Shown: in pieces, positions 1 through 5,455 of the stretch
Layout: every line of letters starts with the position of its first letter
Numbering within the stretch: the stretch's first letter is position 1
Assembly: GCA_038107835.1 (NCBI GenBank)
Contig: JAYNHH010000044.1
Span: 1 to 12,239, forward strand
Length of the DNA: 12,239 bases
From: MED-G116 sp038107835
GTDB lineage: Bacteria > Pseudomonadota > Alphaproteobacteria > Puniceispirillales > Puniceispirillaceae
Reading direction: 5' to 3'
Notes under the pieces: model-generated
Told to the model about the DNA's origin: nothing
What the model saw: only the letters and a program-made list of their open reading frames with translations
The model's database searches: none
Made by a program: the position numbers and the translations under genes

Positions 1-188
1 CCCTTCAGGATTGTACCAGAACCAATTGATGATGAGGCGTTCTGCAACGGTGACGTCGCAAAAATATCACCAAACTCGACACGGCTTCGCTTAAAGCCCG
101 TGGTGCCAACGTTGGCGATGTTGTTCGACGTCGCCGAAATATCAGCCGACGATCCGTTCAATCCTGTCAATGCGGTATAAAATGACAT
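1..188 (-). CDS. flgE: Flagellar hook protein FlgE (5' part only; cut by window edge)
   Basis: Only the first 62 codons are present; the gene continues beyond position 1. The translation begins MSFYTALTGLNGSSADISAT and continues with SNNIANVGTTGFK. This is the N-terminal signature of the rod/hook/HAP axial family: an N-terminal helix, then the S-x-N-(I/L)-A-N-x-x-T-x-G-(F/Y)-K motif. Following the rod gene pair and flgD in the same operon, FlgE is the expected identity. It polymerises outside the cell into the curved hook joining rod and filament, after export through the FlhA-containing secretion system. The ATG at 186-188 is preceded by a clear GGAGAGAG ribosome binding site. FlgF or FlgG share the N-terminal motif and cannot be fully excluded from this fragment, but position directly after flgD favours FlgE. 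Confidence 0.88.
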   Translation of the reverse strand, partial: MSFYTALTGLNGSSADISATSNNIANVGTTGFKRSRVEFGDIFATSPLQNASSSIGSGTILK

Positions 189-252
189 CTTCTCTCTCCT
201 GTAAGACCCTGACGGCCCCTAGTCGGCCCTTAGTTATAGCCTGTTTTCTTCA

Positions 253-957
253 TTACTTTGTCGTGCTGCGAAATTTCGTTACGTCTGCAGCCCTGATCTC
301 ACCATAGTCGCGGACGTCGAGCATCACCCCAGTCAGGGAGTCACCCTTCGACGCGGCAAGCACCTCTGCAAAAACGGATGGTGTCAATGCTTCCTTGCCG
401 CTGCCAAAGTTGGCGTAGGCCTCAATGCGAACAGCCTGACCACTGTTGGCCATATCCTCGGGCATATCCTCCCAGGAGAAACCAACCAGACCGGCAGGCT
501 GCGCTCCCAGATCAATCGAATGCATGATCTGGCCGTTATCATCAGTGAACACCAGGCTGGTGGCGGCCGATGAGCGTGGCAGATCGAGCATGCCGTGAAT
601 TTCACCCCTGTCATCAGGGCGGGCATAGTTGCCGGGCACCATGACAGAGTTCCCAAGCATGTTTGACGCCGTCGCGATCCGGAACTCAGACAGCTGATCA
701 GCGATACCCTTGAGCGTCTGGCTCATCTCGGTAATCCCTGTCACCTGTGAGAATTGCGCCATCTGCTCAACCATTGCCGTATTGTCCATCGGGGCAAACG
801 GATCCTGGTTCTGCAACTGTGTAGTCATCAGCTTTAAGAAATCAGACTGACCAAGTGAATCAGCATTCTTCTGCTGAGCCTCTTCCTCTTGATTCACACC
901 CAGTTTTTTCAGGATGCTGTCAAGTTGTGTCTGGCTTGTTGGATCTATCGTACTCAT
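253..957 (-). CDS. flgD: Flagellar hook assembly scaffold protein FlgD (hook cap)
   Basis: The 234-residue product matches FlgD in length and motif. An N-terminal region ends in the conserved block around residues 39-72 (DFLKLMTTQLQNQDPFAPMD, then a TAMVEQMAQFS stretch), the signature of the FlgD N-terminal domain. The rest, about residues 100-230, fits the FlgD tudor/Ig-like part, starting with the typical LGNSVMVPG segment and containing a DDNGQ turn near 139-143. FlgD caps the growing hook and guides FlgE polymerisation; it is absent from the finished flagellum. The ATG at 957 has a GGAGAG site a few bases upstream. The gene lies 17 bases after flgC and 64 bases before flgE, so it is co-transcribed with both. 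Nothing is abnormal apart from the absence of fliE between flgC and flgD. Confidence 0.96.
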   Translation of the reverse strand: MSTIDPTSQTQLDSILKKLGVNQEEEAQQKNADSLGQSDFLKLMTTQLQNQDPFAPMDNTAMVEQMAQFSQVTGITEMSQTLKGIADQLSEFRIATASNMLGNSVMVPGNYARPDDRGEIHGMLDLPRSSAATSLVFTDDNGQIMHSIDLGAQPAGLVGFSWEDMPEDMANSGQAVRIEAYANFGSGKEALTPSVFAEVLAASKGDSLTGVMLDVRDYGEIRAADVTKFRSTTK

Positions 958-974
958 TCATGCTCTCCGTTGGC

Positions 975-1391
975 TTATTTACCCATATTGATGGTGCGCA
1001 TCATCAGGGCGCGTAAGGTGGTAACCACCTCGACATTATTCTGGTACTGACGGTTTGTTTCCGTCATTTCGATGAATTCTTCTTCAATGTTCACTGCAGC
1101 CTGGTAGACAAACCCCTCTTCATCGGCAATCGGATGGTTTGGCATGTAAATGCGCTCCGGTTTCCGGTCGGTTGTCGTAATGCCCTCGATCGATGTGGTA
1201 GAGATGCCTGATTCCTTCACGGTGTCGGCATATTGCGTCACAAAAATGGGTTTCATCGCCCGGTATGCGGTTTTTTCTGAATCGGCCACGTTGCCAGCGT
1301 TAGCAAGGTTACTGGCGATTGTGTTCAGCCGCACCAGCTGGGCGGCCATCGACCTGCCGGCAATGTCAAAAACATTTCTGATTTCAGCCAT
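975..1391 (-). CDS. flgC: Flagellar proximal rod protein FlgC
   Basis: The 138-residue protein has the FlgC architecture. An N-terminal axial-family helix with the ASNLANAGN motif lies near residues 26-34. A central region carries the YMPNHPIADEEGFVY block, corresponding to the family's 'P-x-H-P-x-A-D-x-x-G-Y-V' motif. The C-terminal axial helix contains MTETNRQYQNNVEVVTTLR. FlgC forms part of the proximal rod that crosses the periplasm and is exported by the flagellar type III system. Its ATG at 1391 follows the flgB stop by 8 bases, with a G-rich ribosome binding site (AGGGGG) in between, so the two are translated from one message. Length is normal for the family. Confidence 0.97.
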   Translation of the reverse strand: MAEIRNVFDIAGRSMAAQLVRLNTIASNLANAGNVADSEKTAYRAMKPIFVTQYADTVKESGISTTSIEGITTTDRKPERIYMPNHPIADEEGFVYQAAVNIEEEFIEMTETNRQYQNNVEVVTTLRALMMRTINMGK

Positions 1392-1399
1392 GATGCCCC

Positions 1400-1786
1400 C
1401 TATTCACCCCGGATCGCCGACAGCAGGCCGGTAATGCGGTTGTTCAGGAAAGTGAGCGACGTCTGGTAGCGCATGACGTTTTCAGAAAATTCCATCTGCT
1501 CTACATTCATCTCTACGGTGTTGCCGTCGCGCGAGGCACTGAGCGGCTGGCGATAGAGCATTTCCCTGCCGTTACCCTTGGCAAGAACGGGAAAATGCTT
1601 TTCGCTGGTCGTGCGCAGCGGTCCATCTCGCTGGGCCTTGCGCATTTCAGCGTCAAAATCGATATCACGCGCCTTAAAATGCGGCGTCGCGGCATTGGCG
1701 ATGTTGGAGGCCAGGACCTTATTGCGCTTCGAGCGCAATGACAGCGCTGTTGAGTGGAGATCCAGATATTCACTGATTCCTTTCAT
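1400..1786 (-). CDS. flgB: Flagellar proximal rod protein FlgB
   Basis: The 128-residue product starts MKGISEYLDLHSTALSLRSK and contains the axial-family motif LASNIANAATPHFKARDIDF, typical of FlgB. The C-terminal part has VEMNVEQMEFSENVMRYQTS, the family's second axial helix. FlgB forms the first part of the rod together with FlgC. The frame is open further upstream to a GTG at 1852, which would add 22 residues. I chose ATG 1786 because it has an AAAGGG site at good distance, gives the usual family length (about 130 residues), and starts where the conserved sequence starts. It is the first gene of the flgBCDE operon, about 115 bases downstream of the predicted sigma-54 start point, so it has a fairly long leader. 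Confidence 0.95.
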   Translation of the reverse strand: MKGISEYLDLHSTALSLRSKRNKVLASNIANAATPHFKARDIDFDAEMRKAQRDGPLRTTSEKHFPVLAKGNGREMLYRQPLSASRDGNTVEMNVEQMEFSENVMRYQTSLTFLNNRITGLLSAIRGE

Positions 1787-1808
1787 TGCTTGCCCTTTCT
1801 CCAAATTT

Positions 1809-1824
1809 TCCGGTGCTTGCCGGA
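1809..1824. repeat. Small inverted repeat in the flgB leader
   Basis: TCCGG and CCGGA flank a six-base spacer (TGCTTG on the plus strand). The dyad lies about 80 bases downstream of the predicted flgB start point and about 25 bases before the flgB start codon. It could be an mRNA hairpin or a binding site for a transcriptional activator; downstream enhancer sites are known for some flagellar sigma-54 promoters, such as those bound by Caulobacter FlbD. The arms are short, so this is weak evidence. Confidence 0.3.
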
Positions 1825-1898
1825 TAGTTCCATTTGTACTTTTGGCCGCCACGTGACAGTCTTAATTAATCGTTTTTTACTGCCTCGAGGGCCCACCG

Positions 1899-1917
1899 TT
1901 GGTCCGGAATTTGCAAG
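1899..1917 (+). promoter_or_regulatory. Predicted sigma-54 promoter for the 1951-3413 unit
   Basis: TTGGTCCGGAATTTGCAAG has GG at 1901-1902 and GC at 1913-1914 with ten bases between, matching the -24/-12 geometry of sigma-54 promoters. The -24 half is less perfect (TTGGTCCG against TTGGCACG) than on the other strand. The predicted start is near 1926, 25 bases before the ATG at 1951, leaving room for the GAGGA ribosome binding site. As with all sigma-54 promoters an activator ATPase would be required; none is encoded in the window. Confidence 0.7.
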
Positions 1918-1930
1918 TAGGATGCCAAAC
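1911..1930 (-). promoter_or_regulatory. Predicted sigma-54 promoter for flgBCDE
   Basis: Read on the minus strand the sequence is TTTGGCATCCTACTTGCAAA. It has GG at 1926-1925 and GC at 1914-1913, exactly ten bases apart, in good TTGGCA / TTGC context. This matches the sigma-54 (RpoN) -24/-12 consensus TTGGCACG-N4-TTGC. The predicted start is near 1901, about 115 bases before flgB. It shares its -12 element with a promoter on the other strand. Confidence 0.8.
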
Positions 1931-1950
1931 ACAACTACGAGGACAAAAAA

Positions 1951-3072
1951 ATGGCTTCGGCGACAATCTCCAACAGTGGCGGTCCTGGCTCGACCATCCA
2001 GTTGGCACCAGAGACCATAAGAGTGCGTGACGCCGTCATTGCGCGCTGCGAAAACCAGACGCTGGAGCAGATGAATGAGTTCGTTAAATCGCTGCTGGCA
2101 AATGAAACCGACGAACTAAAACGGCTCGGGGTTCTGGCAGCGCGCGTCTTTATTCTTCGTCAACGCATTCACAGCCTTGGCACCGAAGGCCAGATTGTTG
2201 ATGCCAAGGATCTTTTAGACGGAACCTTTTCCTCCAATGCGGTGACTGGCGCTGCCGAGGCACCGCCAGAAGCGCCAGCACAGAGTGGCTGGACGCGGCT
2301 ACGCATCCTGAAGGAATGCGAAGTCAACGACGTCCGCTTCTTTAGTGGAGCGATTGTCGATGTCCGCGCTGAGGATGCCGAAGCATTGATCAAAAGCGGC
2401 AATGCAGAAATCCAGCAGGAAAGCAAACCAGACACAACGGCAGCCGCCACCAAGAGCGATGATGCCGGGCCACCCGAAAAAGCCACGCCTGAAGCAGCGC
2501 CAGCTGCAGAGGATGCAGCAGTAACGAAAACGCTGGAAGCCAGCTCGACGGCAAAGGCGAGCCAGGCAGAGGCCGCCCCCGAACCCGCTGCTGGGCCAGC
2601 GCCAGAGGCGCCCCCAGCCGATGCCGCCCTTTCAGCTGATCTGGACACCCCATTTGAGGATAAATCCACCCCCGGCCTGAGCGATGAAGAACGTGCCGAT
2701 GAAGCCATGGAAGCGATCTTCGCCGCTGCCGACAAGCAGGAAGCTGAAATAGCCGAGGCCGCCGCACGCGCCGCCGCCGAAGAAGAGGCCGCCGCGAAGG
2801 CTGCGGCTGAGGCTGAGGCCGCCGCGCGTGGCATCATTGATGACACCGTAGAACCAGAAACAGACACCGCGCCCGCAGCAGAGGATGCTGCGCCTGCAGC
2901 ATCACCCGAGGCCACAACCGGCGAAACAGATGCAGCGGCGGATGATGCACCAGCTGAACTGGATGCAACCGAAATCGGTGTCGACTCAAGCGATCTGGAA
3001 GAACTTGCCGCCTTTGCCGGTCTCACTGGCGAGCCCACCACCCCCGAGGGTGGGGATGGCGAGGCAAAATGA
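1951..3072 (+). CDS. Unrecognised Ala/Glu-rich 373-residue protein, probably flagellum-associated
   Basis: I do not recognise this as a named protein. Residues 20-90 look helical and folded (ETIRVRDAVIARCENQTLEQ and onward). Residues 114-156 form a compact module, WTRLRILKECEVNDVRFFSG then AIVDVRAEDAEALIKSGNAE. It resembles small modules often seen in phage-type proteins: a basic strand, a 'G-x-x-V-x-V' turn and an 'A-x-x-L-I-x-x-G-x-A' end (DUF7210-like; recalled, not searched). Residues 157-345 are low-complexity Ala/Glu/Pro/Thr. They include TolA-like decapeptide repeats at 269-293 (EAAARAAAEE, EAAAKAAAEA, EAAAR). A short distinct tail, IGVDSSDLEELAAFAGLTGE, follows at 342-361. No signal peptide or membrane segment is visible, so it is probably cytoplasmic. 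ATG 1951 has a GAGGA site. It sits directly behind a sigma-54 promoter divergent from flgBCDE, and its stop overlaps the next start. The long minus-strand frame opposite is a composition shadow. Confidence 0.85.
   Translation: MASATISNSGGPGSTIQLAPETIRVRDAVIARCENQTLEQMNEFVKSLLANETDELKRLGVLAARVFILRQRIHSLGTEGQIVDAKDLLDGTFSSNAVTGAAEAPPEAPAQSGWTRLRILKECEVNDVRFFSGAIVDVRAEDAEALIKSGNAEIQQESKPDTTAAATKSDDAGPPEKATPEAAPAAEDAAVTKTLEASSTAKASQAEAAPEPAAGPAPEAPPADAALSADLDTPFEDKSTPGLSDEERADEAMEAIFAAADKQEAEIAEAAARAAAEEEAAAKAAAEAEAAARGIIDDTVEPETDTAPAAEDAAPAASPEATTGETDAAADDAPAELDATEIGVDSSDLEELAAFAGLTGEPTTPEGGDGEAK
2755..2826 (+). repeat. 30-bp-period in-frame repeat encoding EAAA(R/K) decapeptides
   Basis: The 11-base word GAGGCCGCCGC recurs at 2755, 2785 and 2815, exactly 30 bases apart and in frame. 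The encoded decapeptides, EAAARAAAEE and EAAAKAAAEA followed by EAAAR, would form a continuous helix resembling the TolA linker. The repeat units have diverged at the DNA level, so they are not a recent slippage product. Confidence 0.7.
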
Positions 3073-3413
3073 GTGCCCTGATCCGCATGGGGTTCGGCCT
3101 TGCGGCGGGTATCCTGCTGCTGTCAGCCTGCGACGAGATTAACCGGTTCAAACAGGAAAAATATGAATGCGACTGGAATCCGGCTGGCATTCTGGAAATC
3201 GAGCTGCGCTCCTTAAAAGTCGATGCCAAGGCAAATCTTGTCACATTCGACGGTGATCAAACCGGCAAGTTGGTTTTCAGCGATGACCGGGAATTAATCA
3301 TTGAAGCGCCAAGGCTGATCATCCGCATTGACCGGGAAAAGGCACTCATCAAGGCAACAAGAGGTTCCCGCTATCACGAAATGCGGTGCAGGAAGACCGA
3401 ATTCAAAATGTGA
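3069..3413 (+). CDS. Small predicted lipoprotein, function unknown
   Basis: The 114-residue protein has a lipoprotein signal: an N-terminal Arg6, a hydrophobic stretch (about residues 8-17) and the lipobox L18-S19-A20-C21. The mature part would be about 94 residues, anchored through Cys21. It contains alternating hydrophobic/charged segments (for example KLVFSDDRELIIEAPRLIIR) that suggest a small beta-rich domain. Two further cysteines, in YECDW and MRCRK, could form a disulfide in the periplasm. I do not recognise the family. The start overlaps the upstream stop (ATGA at 3069-3072), so translation is coupled and both genes depend on the same promoter. It converges with the minus-strand operon, with only 16 bases between stop codons and no clear terminator hairpin. 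Confidence 0.85.
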   Translation: MSALIRMGFGLAAGILLLSACDEINRFKQEKYECDWNPAGILEIELRSLKVDAKANLVTFDGDQTGKLVFSDDRELIIEAPRLIIRIDREKALIKATRGSRYHEMRCRKTEFKM

Positions 3414-3429
3414 CCGGGGGTGCGAGACG

Positions 3430-3849
3430 CTATGATTTGCGTTTCTTGCCATGAAATGTGACAAGCGCCTCGGCCTCTTCGATGGGCAGCCCCGTCTTTT
3501 CGGCGATGTCTGCCTTTGAGGCGCCACTGCGGGCCATTTCGATGGCGCGACTGGTTCCCACCTCACCCCTGACCTCATCACTCAAATGCCCCATCTCACG
3601 GCGCATGGCCTCAATGCTGGCGGTGTTCTCCGCGGTTGCAATGCGGACCTGATCCGCCATGTCGGCCACGCGGAACAGAACGCCACTGTTATGGTCGGCC
3701 TGTTTTTCAAGATTATGGAGATAGGTCTCAAATGCCTCGATCTGTTTCAGCAATGCGCCATATTTCAGAAGCAGCGCAACAAAGGATGCGCCGACGCCTA
3801 TCAGGATCAGGATAAGAAGAATTCCTGTGGGGCTAGCCAGTTCAGACAT
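3430..3849 (-). CDS. Membrane-anchored DUF2802/DUF6115-like protein of flagellar operons
   Basis: The 139-residue product has one N-terminal membrane helix (about residues 8-29, GILLILILIGVGASFVALLL). A charged coiled-coil-like region follows at about 35-95. A C-terminal segment at about 99-135 carries AIEMARSGASKADIAEKTGL and then EEAEALVTFHG. This tail matches the pattern of DUF2802/DUF6115 proteins ('A-I-x-h-A-x-x-G-x-x-x-x-x-I-A-x-x-x-G-L-x-x-x-E-A-x-L-V'), a family commonly encoded in flagellar/chemotaxis operons whose function is not established. It is the last gene of the minus-strand operon, separated from flgN by 107 bases. ATG 3849 has a GGTGG site nine bases upstream. The family assignment is from memory of the motif. 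Confidence 0.85.
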   Translation of the reverse strand: MSELASPTGILLILILIGVGASFVALLLKYGALLKQIEAFETYLHNLEKQADHNSGVLFRVADMADQVRIATAENTASIEAMRREMGHLSDEVRGEVGTSRAIEMARSGASKADIAEKTGLPIEEAEALVTFHGKKRKS

Positions 3850-3860
3850 CTCAGATTGCC

Positions 3861-3878
3861 ACCATAACCATAACCATT
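3861..3878. repeat. Three hexamer tandem repeats (ACCATA) next to a ribosome binding site
   Basis: The plus strand reads ACCATA, ACCATA, ACCATT in tandem (minus strand TATGGT units). The array directly abuts the GGTGG ribosome binding site of the gene starting at 3849. Copy-number change would move no reading frame but could alter the leader. Three copies is few and may be chance. Confidence 0.45.
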
Positions 3879-3956
3879 ACCCGCTGAAGCCTAACATATT
3901 GTAGATGCGGCCGATAGCGTTGGTGTCATCCAAAACCGGTGGCCTTTCCACATCAT

Positions 3957-4265
3957 TCAGGATGTTGTCTCCATCGCACGCCGCATGTGCGCCTCAAAAT
4001 CCTCAGACCAGGCAAGGCGCGCCCGTGTTTTGGTCTCGAGTGCATTTATTGATTCAAGGAGCTGGAGGAGACGCTGCTGATCATCAGCTGACAGACCATC
4101 GTCACGCAGACCCGCCTCGACGGCCGGCCAATCCTCGGCCAGCAGCGTCTCGATCGCCCGGGTGGCGGCCAGAAAGGCCGCTCCATCACCGACAAGCAGC
4201 TTCGCACCCTCAATCTGATCATTGAGAGCGTTCAAAAAACCTTCAAGGTTTTTTACATCATTCAC
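3957..4265 (-). CDS. FlgN-like flagellar export chaperone
   Basis: The 102-residue, mostly helical protein is encoded 20 bases after flgM, as flgN is in the enterobacterial flgAMN order. It begins MNDVKNLEGFLNALNDQIEG and ends with LESINALETKTRARLAWSED and about fifteen further residues. FlgN binds the hook-filament junction proteins FlgK and FlgL before export. The sequence itself has no motif unique to FlgN, so the assignment rests on size, helical character and position; a FliT-like chaperone is the alternative. The start is a GTG at 4265 with only a weak purine-rich site. The protein is shorter than typical FlgN (about 140 residues). A second, coding-looking frame continues past its stop (3993-3877), so the 3' end may be frameshifted. 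Confidence 0.65.
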   Translation of the reverse strand: MNDVKNLEGFLNALNDQIEGAKLLVGDGAAFLAATRAIETLLAEDWPAVEAGLRDDGLSADDQQRLLQLLESINALETKTRARLAWSEDFEAHMRRAMETTS

Positions 4266-4285
4266 TTTTCAAACAGTCTCTCGTA

Positions 4286-4585
4286 TCAGGTTTTCAGATC
4301 TCTGTAAGCATCCATCAGGGCATCGGAAATCAGATCGACATCGACCGGATATTTGCCCTCGGCAATCGCGTTCTTGATCCGGCTGACAGCTTCACCATCG
4401 ATTGGTGGATTGGCCGAGAGCTGGGACACGAGTTGCGGCGATGCTGCCTCGCTGACCTTGACGGTATCACGGGCTGCGGGCGCTACTTTTGCAGAGTCAG
4501 GTGTGCTGGAACCGGCCTTGCTATCAAGATCACGGCCTTTCTGCACTTCAACCCGATTGACTATGTTTTTAATGGAATTAACCAT
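4286..4585 (-). CDS. flgM: Negative regulator of flagellin synthesis FlgM (anti-sigma-28)
   Basis: The 99-residue protein has the FlgM pattern. The N-terminus is disordered and polar. The segment DTVKVSEAA (residues 40-48) corresponds to the family's 'D-x-V-x-(L/I)-S' motif. The C-terminal sigma-binding helices run from about residue 60 to 91 (PPIDGEAVSRIKNAIAEGKY, then PVDVDLISDALM), matching 'I-D-x-x-x-V-x-x-I-K-x-A-I-x-x-G-x-Y-x-V-D'. FlgM holds sigma-28 (FliA) inactive until it is exported through the completed hook-basal body. The fliA-like gene starting at 12163 would encode its partner. ATG 4585 has a strong GAGGAGG site. The gene lies 18 bases after flgA. Confidence 0.95.
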   Translation of the reverse strand: MVNSIKNIVNRVEVQKGRDLDSKAGSSTPDSAKVAPAARDTVKVSEAASPQLVSQLSANPPIDGEAVSRIKNAIAEGKYPVDVDLISDALMDAYRDLKT

Positions 4586-4603
4586 CGGTTTAGCCTCCTC
4601 AGA

Positions 4604-5455
4604 TCAGTTAACGACACGCTCTGGTGATATTTTAGCGTTTGTAGAGATTATTTTTTTATTTTTTATCTGACCGACAACGACAATCCCACTGCTCACATTC
4701 TGGACTTTGATCCACTCACCATATTGGCCATTTTCGAGCGCCAAACCTACCATATCGACGCTGATGCCGCCAGCCTGATTCTGGATCACAACCTCATCAT
4801 CCTCTTCCACCAGCCATTTTGGCTTCAGATGCCGTGCCTGAATTGGTTTTCTGGCTGTCACGCTGGTTTTCAGCTTCCTGCCGATGATATCCTCAGGGTC
4901 GAAAAAGACGCCGCTTGCGGCATTTACCGGCACCGCCATGGTGATGATATCGCGGGGCATGATCACGTCTCCACGTGACATGCTGCGGCCGAGTGCCAAA
5001 ATATTCATCATCTCGACCTGCTTCTGGCGTTTCACAGCCTTTGCCGCTGCCTTTACAGGCGTCTTTGCCTTCACCCTTGTTCCTGTGGTCCCGGTGCTGC
5101 CATCTGTCGATTTCTTTGACACGGCTTTTGCCTTTTGCGCTGTCTTCAGATTGGTCCGCACCATCACCGCCCAACCGCCTTCATCATTGCAGGACACTTT
5201 GACAGTTTTCCAGGTGCCAAACATCGGCTCAACACTCAAGCCGGTCTGGCAGGCTCGGAATTTGCGTGATTTGCTCAGCCGCGGCGAGACCGTCAACCCC
5301 TTTGCCGACATGGTCTCAACAATCAGCTTGTTGATATCAGCGCCAAGAATTGGTGTCTGGGATGACGCTGACGCCTGTTCGATGCCAGCAAGGCCAAACA
5401 GAACAACAGCCAGTCCGAGCCGTAGCCTAACCGCCAATGAAGTAGATCTGATCAC
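4604..5455 (-). CDS. flgA: Flagellar P-ring assembly chaperone FlgA
   Basis: The 283-residue product has a signal peptide (about 1-30: hydrophobic LGLAVVLFGLAGI, then ASA). The N-terminal FlgA region has two cysteines (C69, C89). The C-terminal SAF-type domain runs from about 152 to 280, with GRSMSRGDVIMPRDI, ARKPIQARHLKP and VQNVSSGIVVVGQI, all typical of FlgA. FlgA is a periplasmic chaperone for the P-ring protein FlgI. Residues about 105-148 form a Lys/Ala/Thr-rich linker between the two halves, which makes the protein longer than the usual 220-235 residues. The start is a GTG at 5455 inside the end of the upstream gene (29-base overlap), preceded by a G-rich stretch. A TTG six codons later is possible, but GTG keeps the positively charged n-region better. 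Confidence 0.93.
   Translation of the reverse strand: MIRSTSLAVRLRLGLAVVLFGLAGIEQASASSQTPILGADINKLIVETMSAKGLTVSPRLSKSRKFRACQTGLSVEPMFGTWKTVKVSCNDEGGWAVMVRTNLKTAQKAKAVSKKSTDGSTGTTGTRVKAKTPVKAAAKAVKRQKQVEMMNILALGRSMSRGDVIMPRDIITMAVPVNAASGVFFDPEDIIGRKLKTSVTARKPIQARHLKPKWLVEEDDEVVIQNQAGGISVDMVGLALENGQYGEWIKVQNVSSGIVVVGQIKNKKIISTNAKISPERVVN

Noticed and set aside
1787..1852. Longer FlgB from GTG 1852
   Set aside because: Adds 22 residues not typical of FlgB; ATG 1786 has a better ribosome binding site and gives the normal length.
2169..3041. 290-codon open frame on the minus strand
   Set aside because: It lies entirely opposite the Ala/Glu-rich gene and encodes Ser/Ala-rich low complexity produced by the complementary codons. 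The plus-strand frame has promoter, ribosome site and coupling to the next gene.
3414..3429. Possible bidirectional terminator between the convergent units
   Set aside because: Only 16 bases lie between the stops, and I see no stable stem with flanking A/T runs.
3892..3918. Sigma-28-like sequence on the plus strand (TAAC ... GCCGATAG)
   Set aside because: Spacing is one base short, both halves are imperfect, and it would read antisense into flgN; too weak to call.
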